From contig JACRPO010000005.1 of NCBI GenBank assembly GCA_016223165.1, positions 682,001 through 746,000 of the forward strand: DNA of 64,000 nucleotides, given 5' to 3'. Under the pieces are notes generated by a model. That model had not been told where the DNA came from. It worked only from the letters and a program-made list of their open reading frames with translations, and made no database searches. The number at the start of each line of letters is the position of its first letter. The first letter of the stretch is position 1. Of the stretch, positions 8,894 to 18,376 are shown piece by piece. The DNA comes from Burkholderiales bacterium (GTDB taxonomy: Bacteria; Pseudomonadota; Gammaproteobacteria; Burkholderiales; Burkholderiaceae_C). Position numbers and translations under genes: made by a program.

Positions 8894-9751
8894 ATGACCG
8901 CACAGCTCATCGACGGCAAGGCGCTGTCGCAGAAGATCCGGGCCGAAGTGGCAGCGCGCGCCGCCGCGCTGGCCGCGCGCGGCCGCCGGCCCGGCCTGGC
9001 CGTCATCCTGGTCGGCGACGATCCGGCCAGTGCCGTCTACGTGCGCAACAAGGTCCGGGCCTGCGCCGAGAGCGGCCTGCACTCGGTGATGGAGAAGTAC
9101 GACACCGCGCTGCCCGAGGCGGCCCTGCTCGAACGCCTCGCCGCCCTCAACGCCGACCCGGCCATCCACGGCATCCTCGTGCAGATGCCGGTGCCGCGGC
9201 ACATCGACCCGCACCGCGTCATCGAGGCGATCGATCCGCTGAAGGATGTCGACGGCTTCTCCGTGCGCTCGGCCGGCGAGCTCATGAGCGGCCTGCCCGG
9301 CCTGCGTCCGGCCACGCCCTGGGGCTGCATGAAGATGATCGAGAGCACCGGCGTGCCCGTGCGCGGCCGGCACGCGGTGGTCATCGGGCGCAGCAACACC
9401 GTCGGCAAGCCGATGGCGCTGCTGCTGCTGCAGGCGAGCGCCACCGTCACCGTCTGCCACAGCGCCACGCCCGAGCTGAAGCGGCACGTGCAGATGGCCG
9501 ACATCGTGGTGGCCGCGGTCGGCAGGCGCCATACCGTCACCGCCGACATGGTGAAGCGCGGCGCCACGGTCATCGACGTCGGCACCAACCACGACGAGGC
9601 CGGCAAGCTCTGCGGCGATGTCGACTTCGCCGCCGTGCGCGAGGCGCTCGGCCCACAGGGCTGGATCAGTCCGGTGCCGGGCGGCGTGGGGCCGATGACG
9701 ATCACGATGCTGCTCGCCAACACCGTCCAGGCGGCGGAGGCTTGCGCATGA
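8894..9751 (+). CDS. folD: Bifunctional methylenetetrahydrofolate dehydrogenase / cyclohydrolase
   Basis: A 285-residue FolD, the usual length. It interconverts 5,10-methylene-, methenyl- and 10-formyl-tetrahydrofolate with NADP(H) in the cytoplasm. Seen: the substrate-binding segment [13 protein letters not shown] with its lysine, the QMPVPRHID motif, DVDGF, the nucleotide-binding [15 protein letters not shown], and the C-terminal [14 protein letters not shown] signature. The downstream peptidase gene starts within its stop codon (ATGA), so the two are translationally coupled. Confidence 0.96.
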   Translation: MTAQLIDGKALSQKIRAEVAARAAALAARGRRPGLAVILVGDDPASAVYVRNKVRACAESGLHSVMEKYDTALPEAALLERLAALNADPAIHGILVQMPVPRHIDPHRVIEAIDPLKDVDGFSVRSAGELMSGLPGLRPATPWGCMKMIESTGVPVRGRHAVVIGRSNTVGKPMALLLLQASATVTVCHSATPELKRHVQMADIVVAAVGRRHTVTADMVKRGATVIDVGTNHDEAGKLCGDVDFAAVREALGPQGWISPVPGGVGPMTITMLLANTVQAAEACA

Positions 9752-11820
9752 CGCCCGCGAACCCCCTGCTCGCGCCCGGCGACCTGCCGGACTTCGCGGC
9801 CGTGCGGCCCGAGCACGTGACGCCGGCGCTCGACGAGTTGCTCGCCGCTGCCGAGGCCGCGCTCGAGCTGGCGGTGCAGGCGCAGGTGCCGGCCGACTAC
9901 GACGCCCTCGCGCGCGTGCTCGACGTGCCGGTGGAGCGGTTGCGTCGCGTCTGGGGGCATGTGTGTCACCTGCAGTCGGTGGCCGACACGCCGGCCCTGC
10001 GCGCCGCACATGCCGAGAACCTGCCGCGCATCACCGACTTCTCGACGCGGCTCGCCTCCGACCAGCGGCTGTACGCCAAGTACAAGGCGCTCGCCGCGAG
10101 CCCGGCCGCAGCCTCGCTGAGCCCGGCGCGGCGCAAGGTGCTCGACGATGCGCTGCGCGATTTCGTCCTCGGCGGCGCCGAGTTGCAGGGCGCCGCGCGC
10201 GCGCGCTTCGCGGCCATCCAGGAGCGCCTCGCCGAGCTCTCCAAACGCTTCGGCGACAACGTGCTCGACGCCGTCGACGCCTGGGCGCTCTTCGTCGACG
10301 GGCAGCGCCTGGCCGGCGTGCCGGCCGATGTCGTGCGCAGGGCACGCGAGGCCGCTGCCGGCGAAGGCCGCGACGGCTGCAAGCTGACGCTGCAACTGCC
10401 CTGCTACCTGCCGGTGATGCAGCACGCCGAGGACCGCACTCTGCGCGAGGAGATCTACGGCGCCTGGGCGCGCCGCGCCAGCGAGCTCGGCGATGCCCGC
10501 TTCGACAATGCGCCGCTGATGCGCGAGATCGTCGAGCTGCGCCAGGAGGAGGCGGCGCTGCTCGGCCACCCGAGCTATGCACATCTGTCGCTGGTGCCGA
10601 AGATGGCGCGTTCGCCCGAGGAGGTGCTCGGCTTCGTGCAGGACCTGGCCCGGCGCGCGCGCCCGTTCGCCGAGCGCGAGCTGGCCGAGCTGCGCGACTT
10701 CGCGAGCCGCGAGCTCGGCATCGCCGAGCTGCAGCCCTGGGATCGCAGCTTCGCGGCCGAGCGCCTGAAGCAGCAGCGTTATGCCTTCGGCAGCGAGGAG
10801 GTGCGGCCGTACTTCACCCTGCCGCGCGTGCTGGAGGGTCTGTTCGAGCTGGTCGGCCGCCTGTTCGGCGCCAGCATCGAGGAAGAAGCCGCCCCGGCCT
10901 GGCACGACAGCGTGCGCTTCTTCCGCGTCCGCCGCGTCGCCCCCGACGGCGCCCCGGTGGCCGGCTTCTACCTCGACCTGCATGCGCGCGCGGGCAAGCA
11001 GGGCGGCGCCTGGATGGACAACGCGCGCCAGCGCTGGCGGCGTCCCGAGGGGGACTTGCAGCTGCCTCTGGCCAACCTCGTGTGCAACTTCGCCGCGCCC
11101 GTGGGCGACCAACCGGCGCTGCTGACGCACGACGACCTCATCACCCTCTTCCACGAGTTCGGGCACGGCCTGCACCACATGCTGACGCAGGTGGACGAAG
11201 TGGCCGCCGCCGGCATCGCCGGGGTCGAGTGGGACGCCTGCGAGCTGCCCAGCCAGTTCATGGAGAACTTCTGCTGGGAGTGGCCGGTGCTGCAGCGCCT
11301 GTCGTCGCATGTTGACACCGGCGAGGCGCTGCCGCGGGCACTCTTCGATCGCATGCTCGCGGCACGCAACTTCCACAACGGCCTGGCGATGCTGCGGAAC
11401 TGCGAGTACGGCCTCTTCGACATGCGCCTGCACCTCGAGCCCGGGCAGGCCGGGCGTGAAACGGCGCTCGCCTTCGAGGTCGCCGCGCAGGTCTCGCCGG
11501 CGGTGCCGGCGCCGTTCCTGCGCTACCCGCACAGCTTCACGCACCTCTTCGACGGCGGCTATGCGGCGGGCTACTACGGCTACGCCTGGGCCGAGGTGCT
11601 GTCGGCCGATGCCTTCTCGGCCTTCGAGGAGGCGGGGCTGTTCGACGCCGCCACCGGCCACCGCTTCCGCGAGGCGGTGCTCGAGAGCGGCGGTAGCCGC
11701 GCGGCGATGGAGAGCTTCAAGGCCTTTCGCGGCCGCGAGCCGCGACTCGAGGCGCTGCTGCGCCACCAGGGCCTGTTACCGGATGCAACGGCAGCCGGCA
11801 CGGCGGCCAACGTCGGCTGA
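9748..11820 (+). CDS. prlC: Oligopeptidase A, M3 family zinc metallopeptidase
   Basis: A 690-residue thimet-type oligopeptidase, close to the E. coli oligopeptidase A length. The zinc motif [11 protein letters not shown] (HExxH) is present with a downstream glutamate in the conserved [14 protein letters not shown] region, which is diagnostic for this family. No signal peptide is seen, so it is probably cytoplasmic, degrading short peptides including cleaved signal peptides. The ATG at 9748 overlaps the folD stop by ATGA. Confidence 0.93.
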   Translation: MTPANPLLAPGDLPDFAAVRPEHVTPALDELLAAAEAALELAVQAQVPADYDALARVLDVPVERLRRVWGHVCHLQSVADTPALRAAHAENLPRITDFSTRLASDQRLYAKYKALAASPAAASLSPARRKVLDDALRDFVLGGAELQGAARARFAAIQERLAELSKRFGDNVLDAVDAWALFVDGQRLAGVPADVVRRAREAAAGEGRDGCKLTLQLPCYLPVMQHAEDRTLREEIYGAWARRASELGDARFDNAPLMREIVELRQEEAALLGHPSYAHLSLVPKMARSPEEVLGFVQDLARRARPFAERELAELRDFASRELGIAELQPWDRSFAAERLKQQRYAFGSEEVRPYFTLPRVLEGLFELVGRLFGASIEEEAAPAWHDSVRFFRVRRVAPDGAPVAGFYLDLHARAGKQGGAWMDNARQRWRRPEGDLQLPLANLVCNFAAPVGDQPALLTHDDLITLFHEFGHGLHHMLTQVDEVAAAGIAGVEWDACELPSQFMENFCWEWPVLQRLSSHVDTGEALPRALFDRMLAARNFHNGLAMLRNCEYGLFDMRLHLEPGQAGRETALAFEVAAQVSPAVPAPFLRYPHSFTHLFDGGYAAGYYGYAWAEVLSADAFSAFEEAGLFDAATGHRFREAVLESGGSRAAMESFKAFRGREPRLEALLRHQGLLPDATAAGTAANVG

Positions 11821-11836
11821 CCTGCCACCAGCCCTG

Positions 11837-11865
11837 TTGAGATGCGCGGCTTTCGCGGCTAGATT
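11837..11865 (+). promoter_or_regulatory. Sigma-70-type promoter for the DUF4124-glutaredoxin gene
   Basis: TTGAGA (11837-11842) and TAGATT (11860-11865) are separated by exactly 17 bases and lie about 57 bases before the start codon. This is a good match to the housekeeping consensus in an otherwise G+C-rich gap. Confidence 0.55.
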
Positions 11866-11921
11866 CGGGGCTGGTACTTTCGCGGCGCAAGAGCCGCAAC
11901 ACGGGCTCGGGGAGAAATGAG

Positions 11922-12563
11922 ATGAGGGTGTGGTGCAAACGTTTCGCCGGCCATGCGACGGTGCTCGCGCTGGCCGCCCTCGGTGCGATGCCGGCGCAGG
12001 CGCTGTTCAAGGTCGTCAACCCCGACGGCACCGTGACCTACACCGACCGGCCGCCGCAGCTCGTCGTCAACGCGCGCGTCACGAACCTCGCGCGCCCCGG
12101 CTCGCCGACGTTGACCGAGCCCGATCTGTCGCTGCCGGCCGAGCTGCGCCAGCCGGTGCTGCGGCACCCGGTGACGCTCTACACGACGAGCGAATGCTCG
12201 CCGTGCGAGACCGGCCGCCAGCTGCTCGTCTCGCGCGGCGTGCCCTACAACGAGCGGCGCGTCGGCAACGAAGAGGACGCGCAGGCGTTCGAGCGCCTCT
12301 TCGGAACGCGCACCCTACCCTTGCTCACCGTGGGCGCGCAGCCGCTCAAGGGCCTGTCCGACGTCGAGTGGACGGCCTATCTCGACGCCGCCGGCTACCC
12401 GAAGCAGGCGCGCCTGCCGCGCGGCTGGCAGGCGCGGACGGCGCCGATGGTCGAGCGGGCCGCGCCCGCGGCCACGGCGCGCGCCGAGCCGGTGGTGGCG
12501 CCGAACGCGCCGCAGATTATCGAGACCGAGACGGTGTCGACCGGGACTCGCCTGCGCTTCTGA
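11922..12563 (+). CDS. Exported DUF4124-glutaredoxin fusion protein
   Basis: A 213-residue protein in three parts: an N-terminal signal peptide (about 1-28, ATVLALAALGAMPAQA), a DUF4124 segment (about 29-50, LFKVVNPDGTVTYTDRPP), and a glutaredoxin fold (about 83-165) with a CxxC pair in SECSPCETG and the cis-Pro motif TRTLPLLTV. The C-terminal 45 residues are Ala/Pro-rich. Because it appears secreted, it probably acts on periplasmic thiols or disulfides rather than with cytoplasmic glutathione; this is inference. GGGGAG precedes the ATG at 11922. It is convergent with the MFS gene. Confidence 0.8.
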   Translation: MRVWCKRFAGHATVLALAALGAMPAQALFKVVNPDGTVTYTDRPPQLVVNARVTNLARPGSPTLTEPDLSLPAELRQPVLRHPVTLYTTSECSPCETGRQLLVSRGVPYNERRVGNEEDAQAFERLFGTRTLPLLTVGAQPLKGLSDVEWTAYLDAAGYPKQARLPRGWQARTAPMVERAAPAATARAEPVVAPNAPQIIETETVSTGTRLRF

Positions 12564-12614
12564 GCCCGCGGCGGCCGGGCCGGGCCCGCCGCCCTCTCGA
12601 AAGGGCCGATCGGC

Positions 12615-13865
12615 TCAGCGTGGCGCGGCCAGGCGCCGCGGCAGGCGCGAGCCGGCAAGCACCGCCGCGCCGACGGCCCAGAACAACGCCGCGGTGCCCA
12701 CCAGCGCCCCGCTGGCGCCGAAGACCAACGGCATCACCGTGCTCGTGGCATTGATCGCCATCGAACGCAGCGCCAACGCCTCGCCATGCCGCTCGCCCGG
12801 CGTGAGCTGGTGCAGCACCGTCATGATCATCGGCTGCACGCAGCCGAGCGTGATCCCGAGCGCGGCGGCCAGCGCCCCCATCGCCCAGGCATTGGGCGCC
12901 AGCGGATAGGCGGCGAACACGAGTGCCGTGCCGACCATCGCGGCGCGCATCACCGTCACCTCCTGCAGGCGGTGCGCGAGCACCGGGATGAGCAGGCGCA
13001 CGCCCGAGACCGAGAGCGTGAACAGCCCGAGGATGAGGCCAACCGTCGAGGCGTTGAAGCCGCGCTCGTGACCCAGCAGCGGCACGGCGAACGAGTGCAC
13101 GTCCCACGACATCGAGAACAGCCAGTTGACGGTGAGCAGGCGGCGCATGCCCGGCGCATTGAGCAGCGACCACGCCGTGCCCGCGGCCGGGCGCTCGGCC
13201 GCCGGTGACGGAACGGCGCGCGGCACGCGCCGCGCCGCCAGCGCCGTCGCCACGGGCAAGGCGGCCATCAGCGCATAGCCGGCCGCGAAGCCGTAGCCGT
13301 CGATCATCAGCCCCACCGCGACCGGTCCGATGACGTTTGAGAACGACGGCGCAACACCGAGCCAGCTGAAGACGCGCATGCGTTCGGTGGCATTGCGGGC
13401 GGCGAGCCCGGCCGTGCGCTGGATCGACAGCATGCCGACGTTCGCCGCCGTGCCGGTCAACATGGCCGCCAGGCTCAGCAGGCCCAGGTGCAGCGCGCCG
13501 TGCACGAAGGTCGATGCGAGCGCCGCCGCGCCGCCGGCCATCGACAGCGCGACCGCACCGTGCACCAGCGGGTGGTAGCCGTGGCGGTCGGCGAGGCGGC
13601 CGGCCTGCCAGGCCGTGAGCACTGGGGCCGCGGCGAAAAGCGCGAGCAGTAGGCCCACGGCCCAGGCGTCGTGCCCTTCGCGCAGCACCTGCAGCGAGGC
13701 GGCCATGCGCACGCCGGCCATCGTGGCATGCAGGCCGAGCTGCCCGATCACGAGCGCGAGCACGAGGCGACCGAACCCCTCGGGAGCCGGCGGCAGCGGT
13801 GGCGCGGACGGCACCGCTGGCGCCGACGCCGCGCCCGGGGGCGGTGTCGGCTCAGGCGACGTCAT
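12615..13865 (-). CDS. Major facilitator superfamily transporter
   Basis: A 416-residue protein made of about twelve hydrophobic segments after a Pro/Ala-rich cytoplasmic leader of about 28 residues. The loop between segments 2 and 3 (AGRLADRHGYHP) fits the MFS G-x-x-x-D-R-x-G signature. It looks like a drug/metabolite exporter of the MFS_1 group, but the substrate cannot be read from the sequence. Its start lies 14 bases inside the end of rmuC, so the two are one transcription unit. Confidence 0.85.
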   Translation of the reverse strand: MTSPEPTPPPGAASAPAVPSAPPLPPAPEGFGRLVLALVIGQLGLHATMAGVRMAASLQVLREGHDAWAVGLLLALFAAAPVLTAWQAGRLADRHGYHPLVHGAVALSMAGGAAALASTFVHGALHLGLLSLAAMLTGTAANVGMLSIQRTAGLAARNATERMRVFSWLGVAPSFSNVIGPVAVGLMIDGYGFAAGYALMAALPVATALAARRVPRAVPSPAAERPAAGTAWSLLNAPGMRRLLTVNWLFSMSWDVHSFAVPLLGHERGFNASTVGLILGLFTLSVSGVRLLIPVLAHRLQEVTVMRAAMVGTALVFAAYPLAPNAWAMGALAAALGITLGCVQPMIMTVLHQLTPGERHGEALALRSMAINATSTVMPLVFGASGALVGTAALFWAVGAAVLAGSRLPRRLAAPR

Positions 13866-15210
13866 CGTCCTCGTCGGCCGGCTCGTTGCCCGAGAGCAGC
13901 GGGCTCGCCAGATGCTCGGGCAGCGCCTCCACGTCCTTGAGTTGCCGCGTCATCGCACGCGTGCGCACCTCGGCTTGCTCGATGCTGCTGGCCGCCTCGT
14001 CGAGCTTCTTGCGCGTCTTGGCCAGCACGACGCCGAACTTGCCGAACTCGGTCTTCACCGCGCCGAGCACCTCCCACACCTCGGCCGAGCGCTTCTCGAG
14101 GGCGAGCGTGCGAAAGCCCATCTGCAGGCTCGACAGGGTCGCCAGCAAGGTGGTCGGGCCGGCGAGCATGACGCGGTGGTCGCGCTGCAGCGCCTCGACG
14201 AGGCCGGGGCGGCGCAGGGCCTCGGCATAGAGCCCCTCGGTGGGCACGAAGAGGATCGCGAAGTCGGTGGTGTGCGGCGGCGCCACGTACTTCTCGCGCA
14301 TGCTGCGCGCCTCCAGCCGCAGGCGCGCCTCGAGCGCCTTGGCCGCCACCTCCATGCCGGGCGCGTCGGCACGTTCGTGCGCCTCGAGCAGGCGCTCGTA
14401 GTCCTCGCGCGGGAACTTCGCATCGATGGGCAACCACAGCGGCGGGCTGCCCGGCGCGCTGTCGCGCCCGGGCATGCGGATGGCGAACTCCACGCGCTCG
14501 TTGCTGCCGGGCACGGTGGCCACGTTGGTGGCGTACTGCTCGGGCGTGAAGACCTGCTCGAGCAGGCCGGCGAGCTGCACCTCGCCGAAGATGCCGCGCG
14601 TCTTGACGTTCGTGAGCACGCGGTTGAGCGAGCCGACATCGCGCGCCAGCGACTGCATCTCGCCCAGGCCCTTGTGCACCTGCTCCAGGCGGTCGGCCAC
14701 CTGCTTGAAGCTCTCGCCCAGGCGCTGCTCGAGCGTGGCATGCAGCTTCTCGTCGACGGTGGCGCGCATCTGCTCGAGCTTCTTCTCGTTGCCCTCCTGC
14801 AAGGCCGCGAGACGCGTGTCGACCACCTGGCGCACCTCGGCAAAGCGGCGCTCGTTGGCCTCGGCCAGGCGCGTCAGCTGCTCGGCCAGCGTGTCGTTGA
14901 CGCGCCTGAGCAGCCCCTCGCTCGCCTGCTGCATGGCGGCGAGCTGGGTGCGGAAGGAGTCGATCTGCTCGTTCTGCGTGCGCGCCACGTCGCCGCCCTG
15001 CGTGAGCAGCATCTGCTGGAAGTTGGCGAGATCGGCGCGCGTGCCCTGGCCCTGGCGGCCGAGCTCGTCGCGCAGCTCACGCTCCAGGCGCTCGATCTCG
15101 CGCTGTGCGCCAGGGCTCTGCGGGCGCAGGGCCAACCACAGCAGGAGCAGCAGGTTCAGCGCGAGGGCGAGCGCAACGACGAGGACGATCCACTGCGGCA
15201 CAGAGACCAT
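13852..15210 (-). CDS. rmuC: RmuC family DNA recombination protein
   Basis: A 452-residue RmuC homologue: an N-terminal membrane anchor (about 7-28, WIVLVVALALALNLLLLLWLAL), a long coiled-coil region (about 35-195, rich in E/Q/L heptads), and the conserved nuclease-like core (about 200-400) with FGEVQLAGLLEQV, PIDAKFPREDYERL and DFAILFVPTEGLYAEAL. In E. coli RmuC limits inversions at short inverted repeats. It is the first gene of a two-gene unit with the MFS transporter. Confidence 0.93.
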   Translation of the reverse strand: MVSVPQWIVLVVALALALNLLLLLWLALRPQSPGAQREIERLERELRDELGRQGQGTRADLANFQQMLLTQGGDVARTQNEQIDSFRTQLAAMQQASEGLLRRVNDTLAEQLTRLAEANERRFAEVRQVVDTRLAALQEGNEKKLEQMRATVDEKLHATLEQRLGESFKQVADRLEQVHKGLGEMQSLARDVGSLNRVLTNVKTRGIFGEVQLAGLLEQVFTPEQYATNVATVPGSNERVEFAIRMPGRDSAPGSPPLWLPIDAKFPREDYERLLEAHERADAPGMEVAAKALEARLRLEARSMREKYVAPPHTTDFAILFVPTEGLYAEALRRPGLVEALQRDHRVMLAGPTTLLATLSSLQMGFRTLALEKRSAEVWEVLGAVKTEFGKFGVVLAKTRKKLDEAASSIEQAEVRTRAMTRQLKDVEALPEHLASPLLSGNEPADEDDDVA

Positions 15211-15272
15211 TGTCTCAGGCGCCCGCTGCCCTCCGGGCGGATGCGCACTGCGCGTTGGCGCTGTTCACGCGC

Positions 15273-16277
15273 TCAGCGCACCGGCAACCGCCCGCCGGCC
15301 AGCACCTCGGGATTGACCGGCGTCGGCGGCTGACCACCGGTGAGCGCGGCGATCAGGTTGTCGGCCGCCAGATCGGCCATCGCGCGCCGCGTCGCCACGG
15401 TGGCGCTGGCGATGTGCGGCGTGAGCACGACGCTGGGCACGGTGAGCAGGTCCGGATGCACCTTCGGCTCGCCCTCGAAGACATCGAGCGCGGCGGCGGC
15501 GATGCGCCGCTCGCGCAGCGCCGCGGCCAGCGCGGCGTCGTCGACGATGCCGCCGCGCGCCACGTTGGTGAGCGTGGCGCTCGGCTTCATCTGCGCCAGC
15601 TCGGCGGTGCCGATCGTGTGATGGCTGGCCGCCGAGTACGGCAGCACGAGCACCAGGTGGTCGGCCTGGCGCAGCAGGGTCAACTTGTCGACGTAGCGGG
15701 CACCGATCGGCGCCTCCTGCTCGCTCGTGAGGCGGCTGCGGTTGTGATAGATCACCTTCATGCCGAAGCCGAGCGCGCCGCGCCTTGCGATGGCTTGGCC
15801 GATGCGGCCCATGCCGAGGATGCCGAGCGTCGCGCCATGCACGTCGCTGCCGGTGAACATGTCGTAGGCCCAGCGCGTCCACTCGCCGCGGCGCAGGAAA
15901 TGTTCGCTCTCGGCCACGCGGCGGGCGGCGGCCATCATGAGCGCGAAGCCGAAGTCGGCCGTCGTTTCGGTGAGCACGTCGGGGGTGTTGGTGGCGAGCA
16001 CGCCGCGCGCCGTGCAGGCCGCGATGTCGAAGTTGTTGTAGCCCACCGCCATGTTCGCCACGACGCGCAGCTGCGGGTTCGCGTCCAGCACCTCGGCGTC
16101 GATGCGCTCGCTGCCGGTGGTGAAGGCGCCGGCCTTGCCGGCCAGGTGCGCGATCAACTCGGCCTTGGCGAAGATGCGGTCGGCCGGGTTGTCCTCGACC
16201 TCGAAAAGCCGGCGCAGCCGCTGCACCACCTCGGGGAAGACGGCGCGGGCGACGAGGACACTCGGCAGGCGGGCCAT
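15273..16277 (-). CDS. D-isomer 2-hydroxyacid dehydrogenase (glyoxylate/hydroxypyruvate reductase type)
   Basis: A 334-residue NAD(P)-dependent dehydrogenase. Seen: Rossmann motif GILGMGRIGQAIARR, catalytic Arg in NVARGGIVDD, Glu in DVFEGEPKVH and the catalytic His in LTPHIASAT. Length and the VGYNNFD motif match glyoxylate/hydroxypyruvate reductase B (D-glycerate dehydrogenase). It begins 11 bases after the nitroreductase stop, in a run with the HDAC-like gene; the reason for the grouping is not obvious. Confidence 0.9.
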   Translation of the reverse strand: MARLPSVLVARAVFPEVVQRLRRLFEVEDNPADRIFAKAELIAHLAGKAGAFTTGSERIDAEVLDANPQLRVVANMAVGYNNFDIAACTARGVLATNTPDVLTETTADFGFALMMAAARRVAESEHFLRRGEWTRWAYDMFTGSDVHGATLGILGMGRIGQAIARRGALGFGMKVIYHNRSRLTSEQEAPIGARYVDKLTLLRQADHLVLVLPYSAASHHTIGTAELAQMKPSATLTNVARGGIVDDAALAAALRERRIAAAALDVFEGEPKVHPDLLTVPSVVLTPHIASATVATRRAMADLAADNLIAALTGGQPPTPVNPEVLAGGRLPVR

Positions 16278-16288
16278 GGCTGCCACCC

Positions 16289-17125
16289 TCACTCGTGGAA
16301 CTGCGCGAAGGTCGAAGGCGGCACGCGCTCGGTGACGAGGCTGTTCTCGACCGCCGTGGGGTCGGCATGGCCGAGCGACATGCCGCAGACGACCATCTCT
16401 TCGGCAGGGAGGTTCAGGTGCCGCTCGATGAGGCGGTGGAAAGGCGTGAACGCCGCCTGCGGGCAGGTGTCGAGGCCGCGCGCGCGCGCGGCGATCATGA
16501 TGCTCTGCAGAAACATGCCGTAGTCCAGCCAGCTGCCCTGCTGCAGGATGCGGTCGATCGTGAAGATCAGCCCCACCGGCGCACCGAAGAACTCGTAGTT
16601 GCGCCGATGCTGCACGTGCATGCGCCCCTTGTCGGCCTTGGCGATGCCGAGCAGCCCGTACAGGTCCCAGCCGACCTTGCGCCGGCGCTCGATGTAGGGC
16701 GAGACCCATTGCGTGGGGTAGTACGCGTACTCCTCGGTGTGCTGCTTCACTTGCTCGGGGTCGTCGTAGGCGGTGCAGAGGACGGCCGACAGAGCCTTGC
16801 GCGAATCGCCGGTCAGCACATGCACCTTCCACGGCTGCGTATTGGTGCCCGACGGCGCGCGCGAGGCCACGGCGAGGATCTGCTCGATCACCTCGCGCGG
16901 CACCGGGGTGGGCAGGAAGGCGCGGATCGAGTGGCGCGAGGTGATGGCAGCGTCGACCGCCGCGGCCATCTGCGCCGCGGTCGTTTGGGCCGCGGTCGTT
17001 TGCGCTGCGGTCGTTTGCGCCGCGGTCTTGTCGCCGCCGGGTGCGCCGGACGCGCCAGGTCCGGCGCCAGCGGCCGAGGAGCGGATGGAAGCGTTGGCGA
17101 GGGCGGCGTCGGCGGGGGGCGTCAT
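16289..17125 (-). CDS. Nitroreductase family protein
   Basis: A 278-residue flavin nitroreductase. The fold starts at about residue 55 with the FMN-binding motif [14 protein letters not shown], continues with [16 protein letters not shown], and ends with a standard [16 protein letters not shown] segment. The first 54 residues are a low-complexity Ala/Thr/Gln/Gly leader that includes four TAAQT-type repeats. The start at 17125 is chosen because its ATG overlaps the HDAC-like gene's stop as ATGA. The native substrate is unknown; members reduce nitroaromatics, quinones or enoates. Confidence 0.87.
   Translation of the reverse strand: MTPPADAALANASIRSSAAGAGPGASGAPGGDKTAAQTTAAQTTAAQTTAAQMAAAVDAAITSRHSIRAFLPTPVPREVIEQILAVASRAPSGTNTQPWKVHVLTGDSRKALSAVLCTAYDDPEQVKQHTEEYAYYPTQWVSPYIERRRKVGWDLYGLLGIAKADKGRMHVQHRRNYEFFGAPVGLIFTIDRILQQGSWLDYGMFLQSIMIAARARGLDTCPQAAFTPFHRLIERHLNLPAEEMVVCGMSLGHADPTAVENSLVTERVPPSTFAQFHE
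16966..17025. repeat. 15-base tandem repeat, four copies
   Basis: Three nearly identical 15-mers (TCGTTTGCGCCGCGG type) at 16981-17025, preceded by a diverged copy at 16966-16980. They encode the TAAQT repeats in the nitroreductase leader. The period is a multiple of three, so copy changes keep the frame. Confidence 0.85.
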
Positions 17126-18156
17126 GGGCCCCATTCTTCCATCCGCGCGTCCATCGACCCTTCCATCGGCTCTTCCATCGGCTCCGCTGCCGCCCGCTCG
17201 GAGCTCTGCTGCCTGGGTTGCCATTGGCGCCAAGCCGCGAAGGCCAGTTCGACGGTGCGGCGCTGCAGCGCCACCGTGGTGCCGATGTCGCGGCCGTAGC
17301 CGCCGGCCATGCTCAGCGCGACGGGGATGCCACGGCGCGCCAGTTCGGTGAAGACGCGCCGGTCGCGCGCGGCAAGCCCTTCGGCGCTGAGCTTCAGCCG
17401 GCCGAGCCGGTCGTCTTCATGTGGGTCGGCACCGGCCAGGTAGAAGGCCAGGCCGGGCGGATGCGCGGCGCAGCGTTCGAAGGCCGTTGCCAAGGCCGCG
17501 TCGAGGGCGTCCAGGTAGGGGCCGTCGGTGCAGCCGTCGGGCAACTCGACGTCGAGGTCGCTCGCTTCCTTGCGAAACGGGAAATTGCGCGCGCCGTGCA
17601 ACGACAACGTGAAGATGCTCGGGTCGTCGCGGAAGATGGCCGCCGTGCCGTTGCCCTGGTGCACGTCGAGGTCGATGACGATGACGCGCAAGCCCCGCTG
17701 CGGCCAGCGCAAGGCGTGCCGGTGGTGCTCGGCCTGCATCAGGCGCGCCGCCACGGCCACGTCGTTGAAGACGCAATAGCCCGAGCCCTTGTGCGCATAG
17801 GCGTGGTGCGTGCCGCCGGCCAGGTTCGCGGCCACGCCTTCGCCGGCCAGCGCCGCACGCGCGGCCTCGATGGTGGCGCCGACCGACCGGCGCGCCCGCT
17901 GCACCATGCGCTCGGACCACGGGAAGCCGATCTCGCGTTGCTGCGCCGTGCTGGTCGTGCCTTCCGCCACCGCGCTGATCCAGGCCGGCTCGTGCGCAAG
18001 CGCCAGTTCACCGTCCGTGGCGGGCTCGGACTCATGCAGCCGCACGCCGGGCAACGTCGCCCGCACGCTCTCGCGCAGCAGGTGGTAGCGCCCCATCGGA
18101 AACGGGTGCCCCGCCGGCAGCGGCAGAACGAAGTGGTCCGAGTGGAAAGCCAGCAC
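17122..18156 (-). CDS. HDAC-like (acetoin utilization family) deacetylase
   Basis: A 344-residue class II histone-deacetylase-fold hydrolase that should remove acyl groups from small amides or protein lysines using zinc. Seen: PGGTHHA-like segment [17 protein letters not shown], zinc ligands in [12 protein letters not shown] and the aspartate of [12 protein letters not shown], and the closing SMAGGYGRD. The GTG at 18156 (VLAFHSDHF) is chosen because the conserved fold begins there; a TTG at 18204 is possible but reaches into the phasin regulatory region. The C-terminus carries MEE/MEG repeats from a 12-base DNA repeat and overlaps the nitroreductase start. Confidence 0.85.
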   Translation of the reverse strand: MLAFHSDHFVLPLPAGHPFPMGRYHLLRESVRATLPGVRLHESEPATDGELALAHEPAWISAVAEGTTSTAQQREIGFPWSERMVQRARRSVGATIEAARAALAGEGVAANLAGGTHHAYAHKGSGYCVFNDVAVAARLMQAEHHRHALRWPQRGLRVIVIDLDVHQGNGTAAIFRDDPSIFTLSLHGARNFPFRKEASDLDVELPDGCTDGPYLDALDAALATAFERCAAHPPGLAFYLAGADPHEDDRLGRLKLSAEGLAARDRRVFTELARRGIPVALSMAGGYGRDIGTTVALQRRTVELAFAAWRQWQPRQQSSERAAAEPMEEPMEGSMDARMEEWGP

Positions 18157-18216
18157 GGCGGGGGATTCTAGAAACCCCGTCCGCCACGTGGAGAAGCTAG
18201 GCAATGCCCCCTAGTT

Positions 18217-18233
18217 TGTTGCGGCGCAGCAAA
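18217..18233. promoter_or_regulatory. Upstream PhaR-like operator of the phasin promoter
   Basis: TGTTGCGGCGCAGCAAA, part of the longer near-palindrome TTTGTTGCGGCGCAGCAAA (18215-18233). It ends 6 bases before the -35 element. The TGC-rich palindrome resembles sites described for the PHA-responsive repressor PhaR; the repressor gene is not in this window. Confidence 0.55.
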
Positions 18234-18239
18234 TAGGTC

Positions 18240-18267
18240 TTGCATTGGACCGGGGGAACCCTATACT
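18240..18267 (+). promoter_or_regulatory. Sigma-70-type promoter of the phasin gene
   Basis: TTGCAT (18240-18245), 16-base spacer, TATACT (18262-18267). The transcript would start near 18274, giving a leader of about 100 bases. The two copies of the same operator lie immediately on either side. Confidence 0.65.
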
Positions 18268-18275
18268 TGAACCCA

Positions 18276-18292
18276 TGTTGCAGCGCAGCAAA
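18276..18292. promoter_or_regulatory. Downstream PhaR-like operator of the phasin promoter
   Basis: TGTTGCAGCGCAGCAAA differs from the upstream operator at one base of seventeen. It starts 9 bases after the -10 element, so a bound protein would cover the transcription start. Confidence 0.55.
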
Positions 18293-18376
18293 CCGAGGTC
18301 AGGAGCCCCGGAGCCGACGGTGCAACCGGTAGCACTGCCCTCTCTTCCGTCCCCGTCCCCATACTCAGGAGCCCCC

